The notes: generated from the sequence alone by a model not told the origin. Shown: positions 10,088-19,777, counted from the first letter of the stretch. The stretch: DNA of 64,000 bases from Pseudonocardia kujensis (GCF_021283305.1 NZ_JAJSOK010000019.1:1-64000); one strand, 5' to 3'. Translations and numbers: made by a program.

Positions 10088-11353
10088 ATGACTCTCACTG
10101 CAGACACGCCTGCCAGCACCTCCATCGACCTCGGCTCCGCTCGTGCCCTGTCGTGTCGCGAGTGCGGCCACCAGACGCCGCTGGCCGCGGAGTTCGCCTG
10201 TCCGCAGTGTTTCGGCCCGCTCGAGATCGCCTACGACTTCCCGCAGGTCACCCGGGAGTCGATCGAGTCCGGCCCCAAGTCGATCTGGCGCTACAAGGAC
10301 CTCCTCCCGGTCCCGGCGAACGTGCAGGCCTTCCCCAACACCGAGCCCGGGTTCACCCGCCTCATCCAGGCGGACCGGCTCGCCGCCGAGCTCGGCGTGC
10401 GCAAGCTCTGGGTGAAGGACGACACCGGCAACCCGACGCACTCCTTCAAGGACCGGGTCGTCGCCGTCGCCCTCGCCGCCGCGCGCGAGCTGGGCTTCTC
10501 CGTCCTCTGCTGCCCCTCCACCGGCAACCTGGCCAACGCGGTCGCCGCCGCGGCGGCGCGCGCCGGGTGGGACTCGGTCGTGCTGATCCCCTCCTCCCTC
10601 GAGCAGGCGAAGATCACCACCACCGCCGTCTACGGCGGCACCCTCCTCGCCGTCGACGGCAACTACGACGACGTGAACCGGCTCGCCACGGAGCTCGCGG
10701 CGGAGCACGAGGAGTGGGCGTTCGTGAACGTCAACGTCCGCCCCTACTACGCCGAGGGCTCCAAGACCCTGGGCTACGAGGTCGCCGAGCAGCTGGGCTG
10801 GCGACTGCCCGACCAGATCGTCGTCCCCGTCGCCTCCGGCTCGCAGCTGACCAAGGTCGACAAGGGCTTCGGCGAGTTCGTGAAGCTCGGCCTCGTCGAC
10901 GAGAAGCCGTACACGATCTTCGGCGCGCAGGCCACCGGCTGCTCGCCCGTCGCCTCGGCCTTCGAGCAGGGTCACGACGTGATCCAGCCCGTCCGGCCGG
11001 ACACCATCGCCCGCTCGCTGGCGATCGGCAACCCCGCCGACGGCCCCTACGTCCTCGACTCCGTGCGCCGCACCGGCGGCGCCGTCGGTCACGTGTCCGA
11101 CGAGGAGGTCGTGGAGGGCATCCGCCTGCTCGCCCGCACCGAGGGCGTGTTCGCCGAGACCGCGGGTGGCGTGACGGTCGCGACCGCGAAGAAGCTGATC
11201 GAGGCCGGCAAGATCGACCCCGACGCCGAGACCGTCCTGCTGATCACCGGCGACGGCCTCAAGACGCTCGATGCCGTGGCCGCCCACGCCCGTCCGACCG
11301 CGACCGTGCCGGCGACCAGCAAGGCGGTGCGCGAGGCGCTCGAGGGCCGCTGA
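10088..11353 (+). CDS. thrC: Threonine synthase
   Basis: A 421-residue PLP enzyme of fold type II that makes threonine from O-phosphohomoserine. The N terminus has a four-cysteine knuckle (Cys23, Cys26, Cys38, Cys41) seen in one branch of threonine synthases. Lys121 in NPTHSFKDR is the PLP Schiff-base lysine, and STGNLANAVAAAA is the phosphate-binding loop. The length is normal for this branch. The ATG has a strong GAGGAG site that is shared with P1 of the upstream SAM riboswitch, so methionine-pathway status probably controls the branch point between threonine and methionine. It ends at a hairpin shared with the convergent comEC gene. Confidence 0.95.
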   Translation: MTLTADTPASTSIDLGSARALSCRECGHQTPLAAEFACPQCFGPLEIAYDFPQVTRESIESGPKSIWRYKDLLPVPANVQAFPNTEPGFTRLIQADRLAAELGVRKLWVKDDTGNPTHSFKDRVVAVALAAARELGFSVLCCPSTGNLANAVAAAAARAGWDSVVLIPSSLEQAKITTTAVYGGTLLAVDGNYDDVNRLATELAAEHEEWAFVNVNVRPYYAEGSKTLGYEVAEQLGWRLPDQIVVPVASGSQLTKVDKGFGEFVKLGLVDEKPYTIFGAQATGCSPVASAFEQGHDVIQPVRPDTIARSLAIGNPADGPYVLDSVRRTGGAVGHVSDEEVVEGIRLLARTEGVFAETAGGVTVATAKKLIEAGKIDPDAETVLLITGDGLKTLDAVAAHARPTATVPATSKAVREALEGR

Positions 11354-11378
11354 GCCCGCACGTCGACACCACGACCGG

Positions 11379-11403
11379 GCCCGGGGGACGCGTTCCCCCG
11401 GGC
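11379..11403. terminator. Hairpin between thrC and comEC
   Basis: A perfect 9-bp G/C stem (11379-11387 with 11395-11403) with a 7-nt loop lies 25 bases after the thrC stop. It is symmetric and could stop both thrC and comEC transcripts. Used in the comEC direction it would end the mRNA before any in-frame stop codon. Confidence 0.65.
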
Positions 11404-11404
11404 T

Positions 11405-13858
11405 CGTCGTCGGTACGGAGGCCCGGCGGGCCGTCCGGCGGCCGGTGCTGCGGGAGGTGCTGCGGCCCGCGCGGGCGCGGCGCGGCGCCGGCAGCGGGTC
11501 CCCGCGGGCGAGCAGCTCGTCATCGCGGGTGAAGGCCACGTCGCCCGACTGGTCCGTGCGCCGCACGACCGCGCCGGAGGCCGTCAGGAGGTCCAGCAGC
11601 CCCGGGTTCGGGTGCCGGTAGGAGTTGCCGGCCCCCACGCTGACCAACGCGACCCGCGGCGCGACGGCCCGCAGGAACGCGGGGCTGGTGGAGCGGGAAC
11701 CGTGGTGGGGCACCTTGAGCACCTCGGCGTGCAGGTCGGCGCCGCGGTGCAGGAGATCGGCCTGGGCGTCGAGCTCCACGTCGCCGGTCAGCAGGATCCG
11801 ACCGGCCGGTGTGCTCGCCCGGAGCACCACCGAGGTGTTGTTGACGGCGGTGCCGTCCTCGCCGTCGACGTACTCCGGGGCCCGGTCGGGGGCCAGGACG
11901 TCGAGCGTGAGGGCGGGCCATGCCAGGCGCCGGCCCGCGGTCAGCTCGAGCACCGGCGCGCCGGCCTCCGCGGCCTGCGCGGCGACCCGGCGCAGGGCGC
12001 CGGCCGGAGCGCGTGCCGGCCCCACCGCGACCCCGCCGACCGACCGGCCCCGCAGCGCGCCCGCGAGGCCACCCATGTGGTCGGCATGCAGGTGCGTGAC
12101 CACCACGAGCGCCAGGGCGTCGACGCCCAGGCGGCGCAGGCAGGCGTCCGTCGGACCGTCGTCGGGACCGGCGTCGACGAGGACCGCCCGGCCGGGCACG
12201 CCGGTGGCGAGGACGAGCGCGTCTCCCTGGCCGACGTCGCAGGCGACCACGACCCAGTCCGGCGGCGGCCAGCCGGGCCGGATCACCCGGGTCGGGACCA
12301 GGACCAGTGCCAGGCCGATCACGACCGCCAGGACGACCGACCGCGAGCGGCGGAACCGCACGAGCAGCACCAGCACCAGCAGCACGCCGGTGAGCAGGAC
12401 CGCGCCGCCCACCCCCGCGGGCCAGGGCAGCACGGCCCCGGGGACCGCCGACGCGCGGTCGGCCACCAGCACGAGCCAGGCGACGGCGGGCCCGGCGAGC
12501 CAGGCGCAGGCGGTGGCCGCTCCGGGTGCCAGGGGTGAGAGGACGGCGGCGAGCACCCCGAGCACCGTCGCCGGCGCGACCGCCGGCACCACCAACAGAT
12601 TCGCCAGCACCGTGACCAGGCTCAGTTGGCCGCTCAGCCCGGCGACGAGGGGCGCCGTCACGAGGCAGGCGGCCGCCGGGACCGCGAGCATCTCGGCGAC
12701 GCCCTGGGGCACACCGCGCCGCTGCAGCGCGGCCGCCCAGCCGGGCGCGACCAGGACGAGCGCCGCGGTCGCCAGGACGGAGAGAGCGAACCCGACGTCG
12801 ACCGCGAGGGCCGGGTCGACCACCAGCAGCACCAGCACCGCGGCCGCCACAGCCGGCACCGCGGAGCGGCCACGGCCGAGCGCGAGCGCCAGCAGCACGA
12901 TGCCGCCCATCACCGCGGCCCGCACGACGCTGGGCGAGGGGCGGGCCAGCACCACGAACCCGAGGACCGCGGCCCCGGCCAGCACCGCGGCGACCCGAGG
13001 GTCCGCCCGGAAGAGCCGGAGCAGGCCGAGCACCGCACCGCCGACGATCGCGAGGTTCGCGCCGGACACCGCCGTGAGGTGCGTGAGCCCGGCGGCGCGG
13101 AAGTCCTCCTCCACCTCGGTCGTCTGTTCCCGGGTGTCGCCGACCGCGAGTCCGGGCAGGAGTCCTGCGGCGTCCTCCGGCAGCACGCCGGCCGCCCGCC
13201 GCAGTCCGTCGCGGAGCGCCCCGGCCGCGGTCTGCCACCAGGGCGGCGGGTCCACGGCCGTCGGGAAGCCGCGCACCCGCAGGACGGCGAGGGTGAGGTC
13301 GGCACGCTGCGCGGGCAGGAGCAGTCCCTCGCCGGTGGCCGACTGCCCCGGGAGGAGGCCGCCCCAGCCGTCGGCGGGCGCCAGCAGCAGCACGCGACCG
13401 CCCGACCGCCACTCCCCCGCCCCGACCGTCGCACCCTCCAGCTCCGCCTCGACCAGCACCCGGTCCGCCCCGAAGTCGGCGCCGTAGGCCGGGCCGCGCA
13501 GGGGCCGCGGGTCGTCCGTCAGCGCGACGCGCAGGACCGCGGCCGCGCCGCGCTCGGCGGCGGCGCGCAGCGGGTGGTCGTGCACGTGGAGGGCCTGCAG
13601 ACCGGCGGGCAGCCCCACGGCCAGGGCGCACCCTGCCGCGGCGAGCAGCGCGAACCGGGTGCGGCCGGATGCCCGCCGCCGCGCGGTCGTGACCAGGGTG
13701 GCGAGCGCGACGATGCACGCCGCCAGCGCCGCGAGGGGGCCGCCGAGAACCGCGCAGAGCACCGCCGCCCAGGCCGCGACGGCCGCAGGAACCAGCCGCA
13801 GGTCCGGCCGGGCCCGCGGTTCCTCGGCGACCGCCCGGCGCTCCTCGCGGGTCCTCAT
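11405..13858 (-). CDS. comEC: ComEC/Rec2 DNA-uptake channel, 3' end undefined (no in-frame stop)
   Basis: A polytopic membrane protein forming the channel that moves single-stranded DNA across the membrane. In order: N-terminal hydrophobic helices and an OB-like segment (residues 20-210), the competence domain (about 215-520, beginning near LPGLAVGDT and HLTAVSGANLAIVGG), and a C-terminal metallo-beta-lactamase-like domain with THLHADHMGG and KVPHHGSRSTS. Family homology ends near DVAFTRDDELLARG, at about 11.5 kb. The frame has no stop there and stays open, antisense to thrC and its riboswitch, until 9620. The 3' limit given is the hairpin region. The ATG overlaps the comEA stop (ATGA). Confidence 0.85.
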
Positions 13859-15027
13859 ACCGTGACCAGCTCCCGGAGCTGCCCGAACCGCCGCTCGCCG
13901 ATGCCTTCCACCTCACGCAGCTGGTCGACGCGGGCGAAGCGGCCGTTGCGGGTGCGCCAGTCGACGATCCGTTGCGCGGTGACCGGTCCGACGCCGGGCA
14001 GGGCGTCCAGCTGCTCGGCGGTCGCGCGATTGAGGTCGACCTTCCCGGCCGGTGCCGCACCCCCGGCATCGCCTCCCGCCGGTGGGAGGCCGGACGGTGC
14101 GCCGCCGGCGTCGGGTGCGGCGGGGACACCGACGGCCACCTGCTCTCCGTCGGCGACGCGCCGCGCGAGGTTCAGGCCGGCGAGGTCCGTGCCGGACAGC
14201 GCACCACCGGCCGCCTCGAGCACGTCGGCCACGCGGGAGCCGTCCGGCACGCGCACCAGGCCGGGCCTGCGGACCTTGCCCGACACGCTCACGACCAGCT
14301 CGACGGGTGCCGCGGTCACCGGTGCCGCGCTCGTCGCGGTCGCCTCCACCGCGGTACCCAGCGAGACCGCGGGCAACGGGGGGACCTGCTCGGCGCGGGG
14401 TCGCGCGCTCCACACCCCCACGGCCGCGACGACGGCCGCCACCGCCGCGACCAGCACCAACGCCAGCGCACCGGCACGACCGGGATCGAGCCGCGAGCCG
14501 CGCCAGGCCGCCGGGACCCAGCGTGCGGTCACCCGGGTGAGCCGGCCGGGCCGGCTGCCGGGGCTCCGTGAGCCCCTCGCCCCGGGGTACTCGTCGGTCG
14601 GCGCGAGGTGGTCCTCGGCCACTCCGTCGCCCGGGTCGTCGACGGCCCCGTCGACCAGGTCGTCGGCCCGGTCGTCGGCCCGGTCGTCGGCCCGGTCGTC
14701 GTCGGCCCCCGCGAGCAGTGCGGCGAAGTGTGCGTTGCCGGGGGCGGGCAGGTCCGCGTCCACCCCGGACGGTCCCGACGCCCACCTCGTCGGCAGCGGC
14801 AGCGGGAGGGTGGGCGGATCCTCCGCGACCGGATCACCTCCCACGGGGATCGCCGGCCGGAAGACCTGAGGGAGCGGGGCGTGGCGTGGGATCCGGGCCG
14901 ACGGCGCCCACGGCGACGGGATCCCCTCGCCGCGCCGCCCGCTCGCCGGGTAGGGGCGGCCCACGGGTGTCCCGAGCAGCGCGGACAGCCGCGCCGCGGA
15001 CCGGGTGTTCGGGGAGCTCCGTGCCAC
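13855..15027 (-). CDS. comEA: ComEA-type helix-hairpin-helix DNA-binding protein
   Basis: A 390-residue competence-type DNA receptor. A long charged N-terminal region (1-180) precedes one transmembrane helix (about 188-210, ALALVLVAAVAAVVAAVGVW). Next come an SLBB domain (VSGKVRRPGLVRVPDGSRVADVLEAAG, split here only for reading) and two C-terminal helix-hairpin-helix motifs (KVDLNRATAEQLDALPGVG and QLREVEGIGERR). The C-terminal part faces outward and binds incoming duplex DNA for ComEC. The N-terminal extension is much longer than in classical ComEA and contains a repeated Asp-Asp-Arg-Ala tract. The stop overlaps the comEC start by four bases. Confidence 0.93.
   Translation of the reverse strand: MARSSPNTRSAARLSALLGTPVGRPYPASGRRGEGIPSPWAPSARIPRHAPLPQVFRPAIPVGGDPVAEDPPTLPLPLPTRWASGPSGVDADLPAPGNAHFAALLAGADDDRADDRADDRADDLVDGAVDDPGDGVAEDHLAPTDEYPGARGSRSPGSRPGRLTRVTARWVPAAWRGSRLDPGRAGALALVLVAAVAAVVAAVGVWSARPRAEQVPPLPAVSLGTAVEATATSAAPVTAAPVELVVSVSGKVRRPGLVRVPDGSRVADVLEAAGGALSGTDLAGLNLARRVADGEQVAVGVPAAPDAGGAPSGLPPAGGDAGGAAPAGKVDLNRATAEQLDALPGVGPVTAQRIVDWRTRNGRFARVDQLREVEGIGERRFGQLRELVTV
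14658..14704 (-). repeat. 12-bp tandem repeat inside comEA
   Basis: About four copies of GGTCGTCGGCCC (plus-strand reading) encode a repeated acidic/basic four-residue unit in the cytoplasmic N-terminal region of ComEA. The period is a multiple of three, so copy changes would keep the frame. Confidence 0.8.
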
Positions 15028-15186
15028 ACCCGCGACGCTAGGGCCGCCGACGCCCCTCTCCCCGACGAGTGCGTCGGCTGTGGACGGAGGAGCCCGGGTG
15101 GGGACAACGCGGCTCGTTCCGGCCCTGGAGCGCGGAACCTGTCGGGGGTGAGGGGCAGGATGAAGCGGGGTCTGTCGCCGCCGAGT

Positions 15187-15310
15187 TGCCGAGGGCGGGC
15201 AGGGGTGCCGAGGGCGGGCCGCGGGGTGCCGAGGGCGGGCCGCGGGGTGCCGAGGGCGGGCCGCGGGGTGCCGAGGGCGGGCCGCGGGGTGCCGAGGGCG
15301 GGCCGCGGGG
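15187..15310. repeat. 21-bp tandem repeat upstream of comEA
   Basis: Units TGCCGAGGGCGGGCCGCGGGG start at 15187 (a shorter 19-nt first unit), 15206, 15227, 15248, 15269 and 15290. The array fills much of the roughly 330-base gap between the degV stop and the comEA start. Nothing else gene-like was seen in this gap. A 21-bp period is about two helical turns, so any bound protein would recur on one DNA face. The period also keeps the minus-strand frame open, but no protein is supported. Confidence 0.93.
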
Positions 15311-15361
15311 GTACCGCGCGGCCGGATCCGCGACCGGCCGGCGCGGGAGGCGGTCCCCGCC

Positions 15362-16414
15362 TCAGCCTCGCGGCACCACCACGACCCCCAGGGCGCCGTT
15401 GCCCACGTGCGCGCCGATGACGGCGCTGATCTCGGAGACGACGGGTCGGGGGGAGGCGGGCAGGCGTTCGGCGAGGCGGTCCGCCAGCTCCTCCGCCCGC
15501 TCGGGCACGCCGAGGTGGTGCACGGCGAGGTCGGCCTCGGGGCCCGCGGCGGCGACCGCGTGTTCCACGAGCCGTTGCGCCGCCCGGCTGGAGGTGCGCA
15601 CCTTCTCCAGGGCGGTGATGCGGCCGTCGACCAGGTGCAGCAGCGGCTTCACGGCGAGGACGGTGCCGACCACCGCCGCCGCGGCCCCGATCCGGCCACC
15701 CCGGCGGAGCCGGTCGAGCTCGTCCACGCAGAAGATCACCCGGCACCGCGCGGCGACGGCCGAGGCCGCCGCCTCGACGTCGGCGGGGTCGGCGCCCTCG
15801 GCGGCGACGCGGTCGGCCGCGAGGACCGCGAACCCCAGGCCCATGCCCATCGCCCGCGAGTCGACGACCCGGACGCGGCTCGGGTCGACCTCCTCGGCGG
15901 CGAGGCGCGCCGCGTCCCACGTGCCCGACAGCTCGCGGGACAGGTGCACCGAGACGACCGCCGACGCGCCCGCGGCGAGCAGGTCGCGGTACGTCTCGGC
16001 GAACGCCTCGGGGGTGGGACGCGAGGTCTGGACGTCGAGCCTGCGGTCGGCGATCGCCGCGCTGAGCTCGCCCGGCCCGATGTCGACGCCGTCGCGCACC
16101 ACGCGGTCGCCCAGCCGCACCTCGAGGGGGACGACGCGCACCGCGCCGGCCAGGGAGGCCGGGAGGTCGGCGGTCGAGTCGGTCACCACCGCGACGCGCC
16201 CGGCCAGGCCCTCGGCGCCGGCCCGCGCCTCGGACCCCGCAGGCCCTGCCGCACCGGCGGCCGCGTCGTCGGCGGACCCGGCGCCGGGGGTGACGGCGGG
16301 GGTAACGGCGGGGGTGACGGCGGTACCGACGGCGGCGGGGTCCGCGACGGAGGCCGCGGCGTCGGCTCGCTCGGTCACGGCCGCGGGCCGCGGCTCGACT
16401 GCGGAATCGGGCAC
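15362..16414 (-). CDS. DegV family fatty-acid-binding protein
   Basis: A DegV domain (about residues 75-350 of 350) with VVTDSTADLP, SRPTPEAF and VSVHLSRELSGTWDAA, the conserved segments lining the fatty-acid pocket. DegV/FakB-type proteins present acyl chains to fatty-acid kinases; no kinase gene is nearby. The N-terminal 70 residues are low-complexity and include a short repeated Val-Thr-Pro-Ala unit. The GTG at 16414 is one possible start; an internal GTG nearer the domain is equally reasonable. The chosen start overlaps the upstream SGNH gene by 40 bases. Confidence 0.85.
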   Translation of the reverse strand: MPDSAVEPRPAAVTERADAAASVADPAAVGTAVTPAVTPAVTPGAGSADDAAAGAAGPAGSEARAGAEGLAGRVAVVTDSTADLPASLAGAVRVVPLEVRLGDRVVRDGVDIGPGELSAAIADRRLDVQTSRPTPEAFAETYRDLLAAGASAVVSVHLSRELSGTWDAARLAAEEVDPSRVRVVDSRAMGMGLGFAVLAADRVAAEGADPADVEAAASAVAARCRVIFCVDELDRLRRGGRIGAAAAVVGTVLAVKPLLHLVDGRITALEKVRTSSRAAQRLVEHAVAAAGPEADLAVHHLGVPERAEELADRLAERLPASPRPVVSEISAVIGAHVGNGALGVVVVPRG

Positions 16415-17268
16415 GGGGCCGAACCTAGAACCACTCCAGTCGATCTCCAACCGGCCTCGGCGGGTCCGTCGCGCCGACCCGCGAACTCGCCCCGCAGCAG
16501 CTCGGCCAGCGTCTCGCCCACCCGCCGGTGCGCCTCCCAGCCCCAGTGCATCCCGTCCGGGTTGCCGTGCCCGCCGAGGACGTGCCCCGCGACGAGGGTG
16601 GGGGCGTCGAGCACCCGCACCCCGTGGGCGTCGGCCCAGGTCCGGGTGGCCCGCTCGGCGGCCGCCCGCCCGGCGTGGACCCCGCCGTAGACCGCGGCCC
16701 GGTGCACCGACGGGAGCATCGCGACGACCGGGATCCCCGGCCGCAGCGCCGTCACCGCGGCCCGGCACCGCTCGAGGTACGAGACCGTCAGGTGCGGGGG
16801 CAACGCGACCGGCCCACCGCCGGGCAGCGCCGCGAACGCCCGCGCCAGCAGCGGCTGCGCGCGCAGGTAGCCGTCGCGGACCCGGCCGCGCAGGCCCGCG
16901 GGCCGCAGCACCGGGATCAGCTCCCGCAAGGCCGTCGGCAGCGGCGAGGGCAGCGCGTCCATCCCGCCCACCCCGAGCACCAGCGCGTCGACCCGCGGCA
17001 TCGCCGCCCACACCCGCGGGTCGTGGGTCAGCGCGTGCCAGGCGTGCCGGGCCGTCCACCCGATCCCGGCGACGAGCTCGACGCGGCCGCCGAGTGCGGC
17101 CGCCGCGACCTGCGGCCAGATCCGCGGATGGTCGGCGGGTTCGGCCCGTTCGGGGCCGTGGAACGCGAGCGAGTCGCCGACGACCAGCAGCGTCGACGGG
17201 GAGGATCGGATGCCCCGTCGTCCGGAGGCGCTCCGGTTCGGGGCCGAGGGGTTCTCAGGAGGTGACAC
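16375..17268 (-). CDS. SGNH/GDSL-type hydrolase
   Basis: A 297-residue SGNH-fold esterase. Block I has VVGDSLAFHG with the catalytic Ser, a later GVGGMD segment supplies the oxyanion Gly/Asn region, and the C-terminal DGMHWG gives the Asp-x-x-His pair. No signal peptide is visible, so it is probably cytoplasmic. Its role is not known. The GTG start at 17268 overlaps the end of the phosphatase gene by 14 bases, in line with a rsfS-phosphatase-SGNH-degV transcription unit. A start closer to the serine loop is possible. Confidence 0.82.
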   Translation of the reverse strand: MSPPENPSAPNRSASGRRGIRSSPSTLLVVGDSLAFHGPERAEPADHPRIWPQVAAAALGGRVELVAGIGWTARHAWHALTHDPRVWAAMPRVDALVLGVGGMDALPSPLPTALRELIPVLRPAGLRGRVRDGYLRAQPLLARAFAALPGGGPVALPPHLTVSYLERCRAAVTALRPGIPVVAMLPSVHRAAVYGGVHAGRAAAERATRTWADAHGVRVLDAPTLVAGHVLGGHGNPDGMHWGWEAHRRVGETLAELLRGEFAGRRDGPAEAGWRSTGVVLGSAPCPIPQSSRGPRP

Positions 17269-17881
17269 CGATGTTGTACCCGGACAGCCGCCACCGCGGG
17301 TGGTCCGCGCGCCGCGCCACGACCGCCCACTTGCAGTTGCCCATGCCGCCGATGATCGGCCAGACGCTCTCGGGCAGGTCCAACAGCCCGGACACCAGGC
17401 CGCCGATCATCCCGCCGTGCGCCACGATCAGCACGGACTGCGACCCGGACTCCTCGGCCAGGTCGGCGTCGATCTCCTCGACGACGGGCAGGGACCGGCG
17501 CACGACGTCGACCCGGGACTCGCCGCCCGGCGGCGTCCACCGCGGGTCGCCGCGCCACTCCGCGATCTGCCCGGGGTAGTCGACCTCGACCTCGTCGACG
17601 CGGCGGCCCTGCCACTCCCCCAGGTGCGTCTCGCGCAGCCGCTTGTCGAGCTTGACGGGCAGCCCCAGGACGTCGGCGATCGTGTTCGCCGTGTCGACGG
17701 CCCGGGCCAGGTCGGAGCTGACGACCCGGTCGAAGGGCATTGCCCCGAGCACCGGCGCGGCGCGCAGCGCCTGCTCCCGGCCCTCCTCGGTGAGCTGGGA
17801 GTCGATGTGGCCCTGCATGCGTCCGGCGACGTTGTAGTCCGTCTGCCCGTGCCTCAGCAGGACGACCCGGCGCAGCGTCAC
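17255..17881 (-). CDS. Histidine phosphatase superfamily protein (phosphoglycerate mutase-like)
   Basis: A 208-residue phosphatase. The phospho-histidine loop is VVLLRHGQTDYN, the catalytic acid lies in RETHLGEWQG, and the second His is in VAHGGMIGG. Members at this location beside rsfS/nadD are often called phosphoglycerate mutase or glucosyl-3-phosphoglycerate phosphatase; the substrate is not shown by the sequence. GTG 17881 overlaps the rsfS stop (GTGA), which indicates translational coupling and sets the start. The longer frame upstream only overlaps rsfS. Confidence 0.92.
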   Translation of the reverse strand: MTLRRVVLLRHGQTDYNVAGRMQGHIDSQLTEEGREQALRAAPVLGAMPFDRVVSSDLARAVDTANTIADVLGLPVKLDKRLRETHLGEWQGRRVDEVEVDYPGQIAEWRGDPRWTPPGGESRVDVVRRSLPVVEEIDADLAEESGSQSVLIVAHGGMIGGLVSGLLDLPESVWPIIGGMGNCKWAVVARRADHPRWRLSGYNIGVTS

Positions 17882-18264
17882 TCCGACTCCTCGACCGGGG
17901 TGGTGCGCGCCTCGGGGAAGTCGATGGCCGGGCAGTCCTTCCACAGCCGGTCCAGCCCGTAGAAGCCGCGCTCCTCCGTGTGCTGGACGTGCACCACGAC
18001 GTCCGTGTAGTCCAGCAGGACCCAGCGGCCCTCGCGGGTGCCCTCGCGCCGGGTGGGCTTCACGCCGTGCTCGCGGAGCTTCTCCTCCACCCCGTCGACG
18101 ATCGCCTGGACCTGCCGCTCGTTGGGCGCCGAGGCGAGGACGAAGCAGTCGGTGATCACGAGCTGCCCCGACACGTCGAGCACGACGATGTCCTGGGCCA
18201 GCTTGTCCGCGGCGGCGGCCACCGCCACCCGGGCGATCTCCACCGCCTCTGCCGTTGCCGCCAC
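17878..18264 (-). CDS. rsfS: Ribosome silencing factor RsfS (Iojap)
   Basis: A 128-residue RsfS/Iojap protein that binds uL14 and blocks subunit joining in starvation. Family segments DIVVLDVSGQLVITDCFVLAS and EGRWVLLDYTDVVVHV (each shortened here in use) are present, and the length is typical. The start GTG 18264 is preceded by the strong site GGGAGGAGG. It sits after nadD and before the phosphatase, the conserved bacterial order. Confidence 0.95.
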   Translation of the reverse strand: MAATAEAVEIARVAVAAAADKLAQDIVVLDVSGQLVITDCFVLASAPNERQVQAIVDGVEEKLREHGVKPTRREGTREGRWVLLDYTDVVVHVQHTEERGFYGLDRLWKDCPAIDFPEARTTPVEESE

Positions 18265-18341
18265 TCGGCCTCCTCCCGCGACGGCCGGACCTCGGCCCTC
18301 GTCACCCCCCAGTGTCGCAGGCCGCGCCGGGTGGGTCCGGT

Positions 18342-18956
18342 TCAGGCCGGGATACCGGTTCCCGCGGGCGCGTCCGGGGTGTAGAGCCGGCGCTTGGAGA
18401 TGTACTGGACCACCCCGTCGGGCACGAGGTACCAGACCGGCCGGCCGGCGGCGACGCGGTCGCGACAGTCCGTCGAGGAGATGGCCATCGCCGGGACCTC
18501 GACGAGCGTGACCGCACCCTTCGGCAGGTGCGCGTCGGCCAGCTCGTAGCCGGGCCGGGTGACGCCGACGAAGTGCGCCAGCGTGAACAGCTCCTCGACC
18601 CTGTGCCAGGACAGGATCTGGGACAGCGCGTCGGCGCCGGTGATGAAGTACAGCTCGGCGTCGGGCAACGCGGCGTGGATGTCGGCCAGGGTGTCGGCCG
18701 TGTAGGTCGGGCCGGCGCGGTCGATGTCGACCCGGCTGGTGGAGAACCGGGGGTTCGACGCCGTGGCGATGACCGTCATCAGATAGCGGTCCTCGGGTGG
18801 GCTGACCGCCTTCGCCGACTTCTGCCAGGGCTGCCCGGTCGGGACGAAGAGGACCTCGTCGAGCGCGAACCGGTCGGCGACCTCGCTGGCCGCCACCAGG
18901 TGGCCATGGTGGACGGGATCGAAGGTCCCGCCCATCACCCCGATCTTGCGCTGCAT
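18342..18956 (-). CDS. nadD: Nicotinate-nucleotide adenylyltransferase
   Basis: A 204-residue nucleotidyltransferase that adenylates nicotinate mononucleotide in NAD synthesis. [11 protein letters not shown] is the class I HxGH-type motif and [10 protein letters not shown] is the C-terminal ISSTxxR motif. ATG 18956 gives the standard N terminus [14 protein letters not shown]; a longer upstream frame exists but overlaps nothing recognisable. It leads the nadD-rsfS-phosphatase cluster. proA and proB, often just upstream in related genomes, are not adjacent here: proB lies 16 kb away. Confidence 0.96.
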   Translation of the reverse strand: MQRKIGVMGGTFDPVHHGHLVAASEVADRFALDEVLFVPTGQPWQKSAKAVSPPEDRYLMTVIATASNPRFSTSRVDIDRAGPTYTADTLADIHAALPDAELYFITGADALSQILSWHRVEELFTLAHFVGVTRPGYELADAHLPKGAVTLVEVPAMAISSTDCRDRVAAGRPVWYLVPDGVVQYISKRRLYTPDAPAGTGIPA

Positions 18957-19018
18957 CGCGGCAGGATATCCCGGCCCCGGAGGTCCGGAACGGACACACC
19001 GCCGTCCGGCCGGCGGGA

Positions 19019-19663
19019 TCAGCGCTCGTAGGTGTGGCGGAACTGCACGCTGATCCGGGCCGCGGCCGACCGCACCTTCGGGACGCTGTGCTGCCACGTC
19101 CGTTGGCAGGTCCCGCCCATGACCAGCAGGTCGCCGGGGCCCGGGAGGAACCCGACGGACGCGCCGCCGCCGTGCGGGCGCAGCCGGAAGGGCCGCACCC
19201 CGCCCAACGAGACCAGCCCGACGAGCGCGGTCCGCCGCTCGCGCGCCACCCGGTCCCCGTGCCAGGCCACGCTGTCCGCGCCGTCGCGGTAGAGGTTCGC
19301 CCCGACCTGCGTGAACTCCTCCCCGTAGCGCTCGCTCAGCAGGCGGGCGGCCTCTGCGAACACGGGTTCGGGCAGCCCCTGGTCGACCGTCCACCGGTGC
19401 GTGAGCCGGGGTTCGGGCAGCACCCGCTCGTACATCCGGATGTCCCGCTGCGCCCACGGCGTGCTCCGCAGCAGGCGGGCGAACAGCGCGTCCGCCCCGC
19501 GCAGCCATCCGGGGACGAGATCCACCCAGGCCCCGGCGCCCAGCTCGTGCCGGACCAGGCCGTGGAAGTCCGGGTCGACCTGGACCGCCGGCGCCGACCC
19601 GCCGACGACCCCGTCGAAGCCCTCGCCGAACAACGACGGCTGCCACACCAGGTCCACTCCCAT
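19019..19663 (-). CDS. alkB: AlkB-type 2-oxoglutarate/Fe(II) dioxygenase
   Basis: A 214-residue protein of the AlkB family, which removes alkyl groups from DNA or RNA bases by oxidation. Iron ligands are His and Asp in AWHGDRV and a distal His in WQHSVPK; the 2-oxoglutarate-binding Arg lies in RISVQFR. The N-terminal part has the nucleotide-recognition lid segment with [18 protein letters not shown]. No Ada or other alkylation-response gene is next to it. It is transcribed away from the luciferase-like remnant. Confidence 0.93.
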   Translation of the reverse strand: MGVDLVWQPSLFGEGFDGVVGGSAPAVQVDPDFHGLVRHELGAGAWVDLVPGWLRGADALFARLLRSTPWAQRDIRMYERVLPEPRLTHRWTVDQGLPEPVFAEAARLLSERYGEEFTQVGANLYRDGADSVAWHGDRVARERRTALVGLVSLGGVRPFRLRPHGGGASVGFLPGPGDLLVMGGTCQRTWQHSVPKVRSAAARISVQFRHTYER

Positions 19664-19777
19664 GGAGCCGACGCTACCTCTTCTCGAACATCAGTTCGAG
19701 TCCGTCATCCGGTCGGTCGCCGCGACGGCCCGCCGCGGGGTCGCCGTGCGAGGGTCGGGACGTCGCGAAGGGAGACC

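Noticed and set aside
9620..11404. The ComEC reading frame continued as a roughly 600-residue extra domain
   Set aside because: The extension is exactly antisense to thrC and its riboswitch, is compositionally like other antisense shadows, and resembles no domain. It is treated as an open frame, not as protein.
15187..15310. Protein-coding repeat (a seven-residue Gly-Thr-Pro-Arg-Pro-Ala-Leu unit on the minus strand)
   Set aside because: The frame is open only because the period is a multiple of three; there is no credible start or conserved domain around it.
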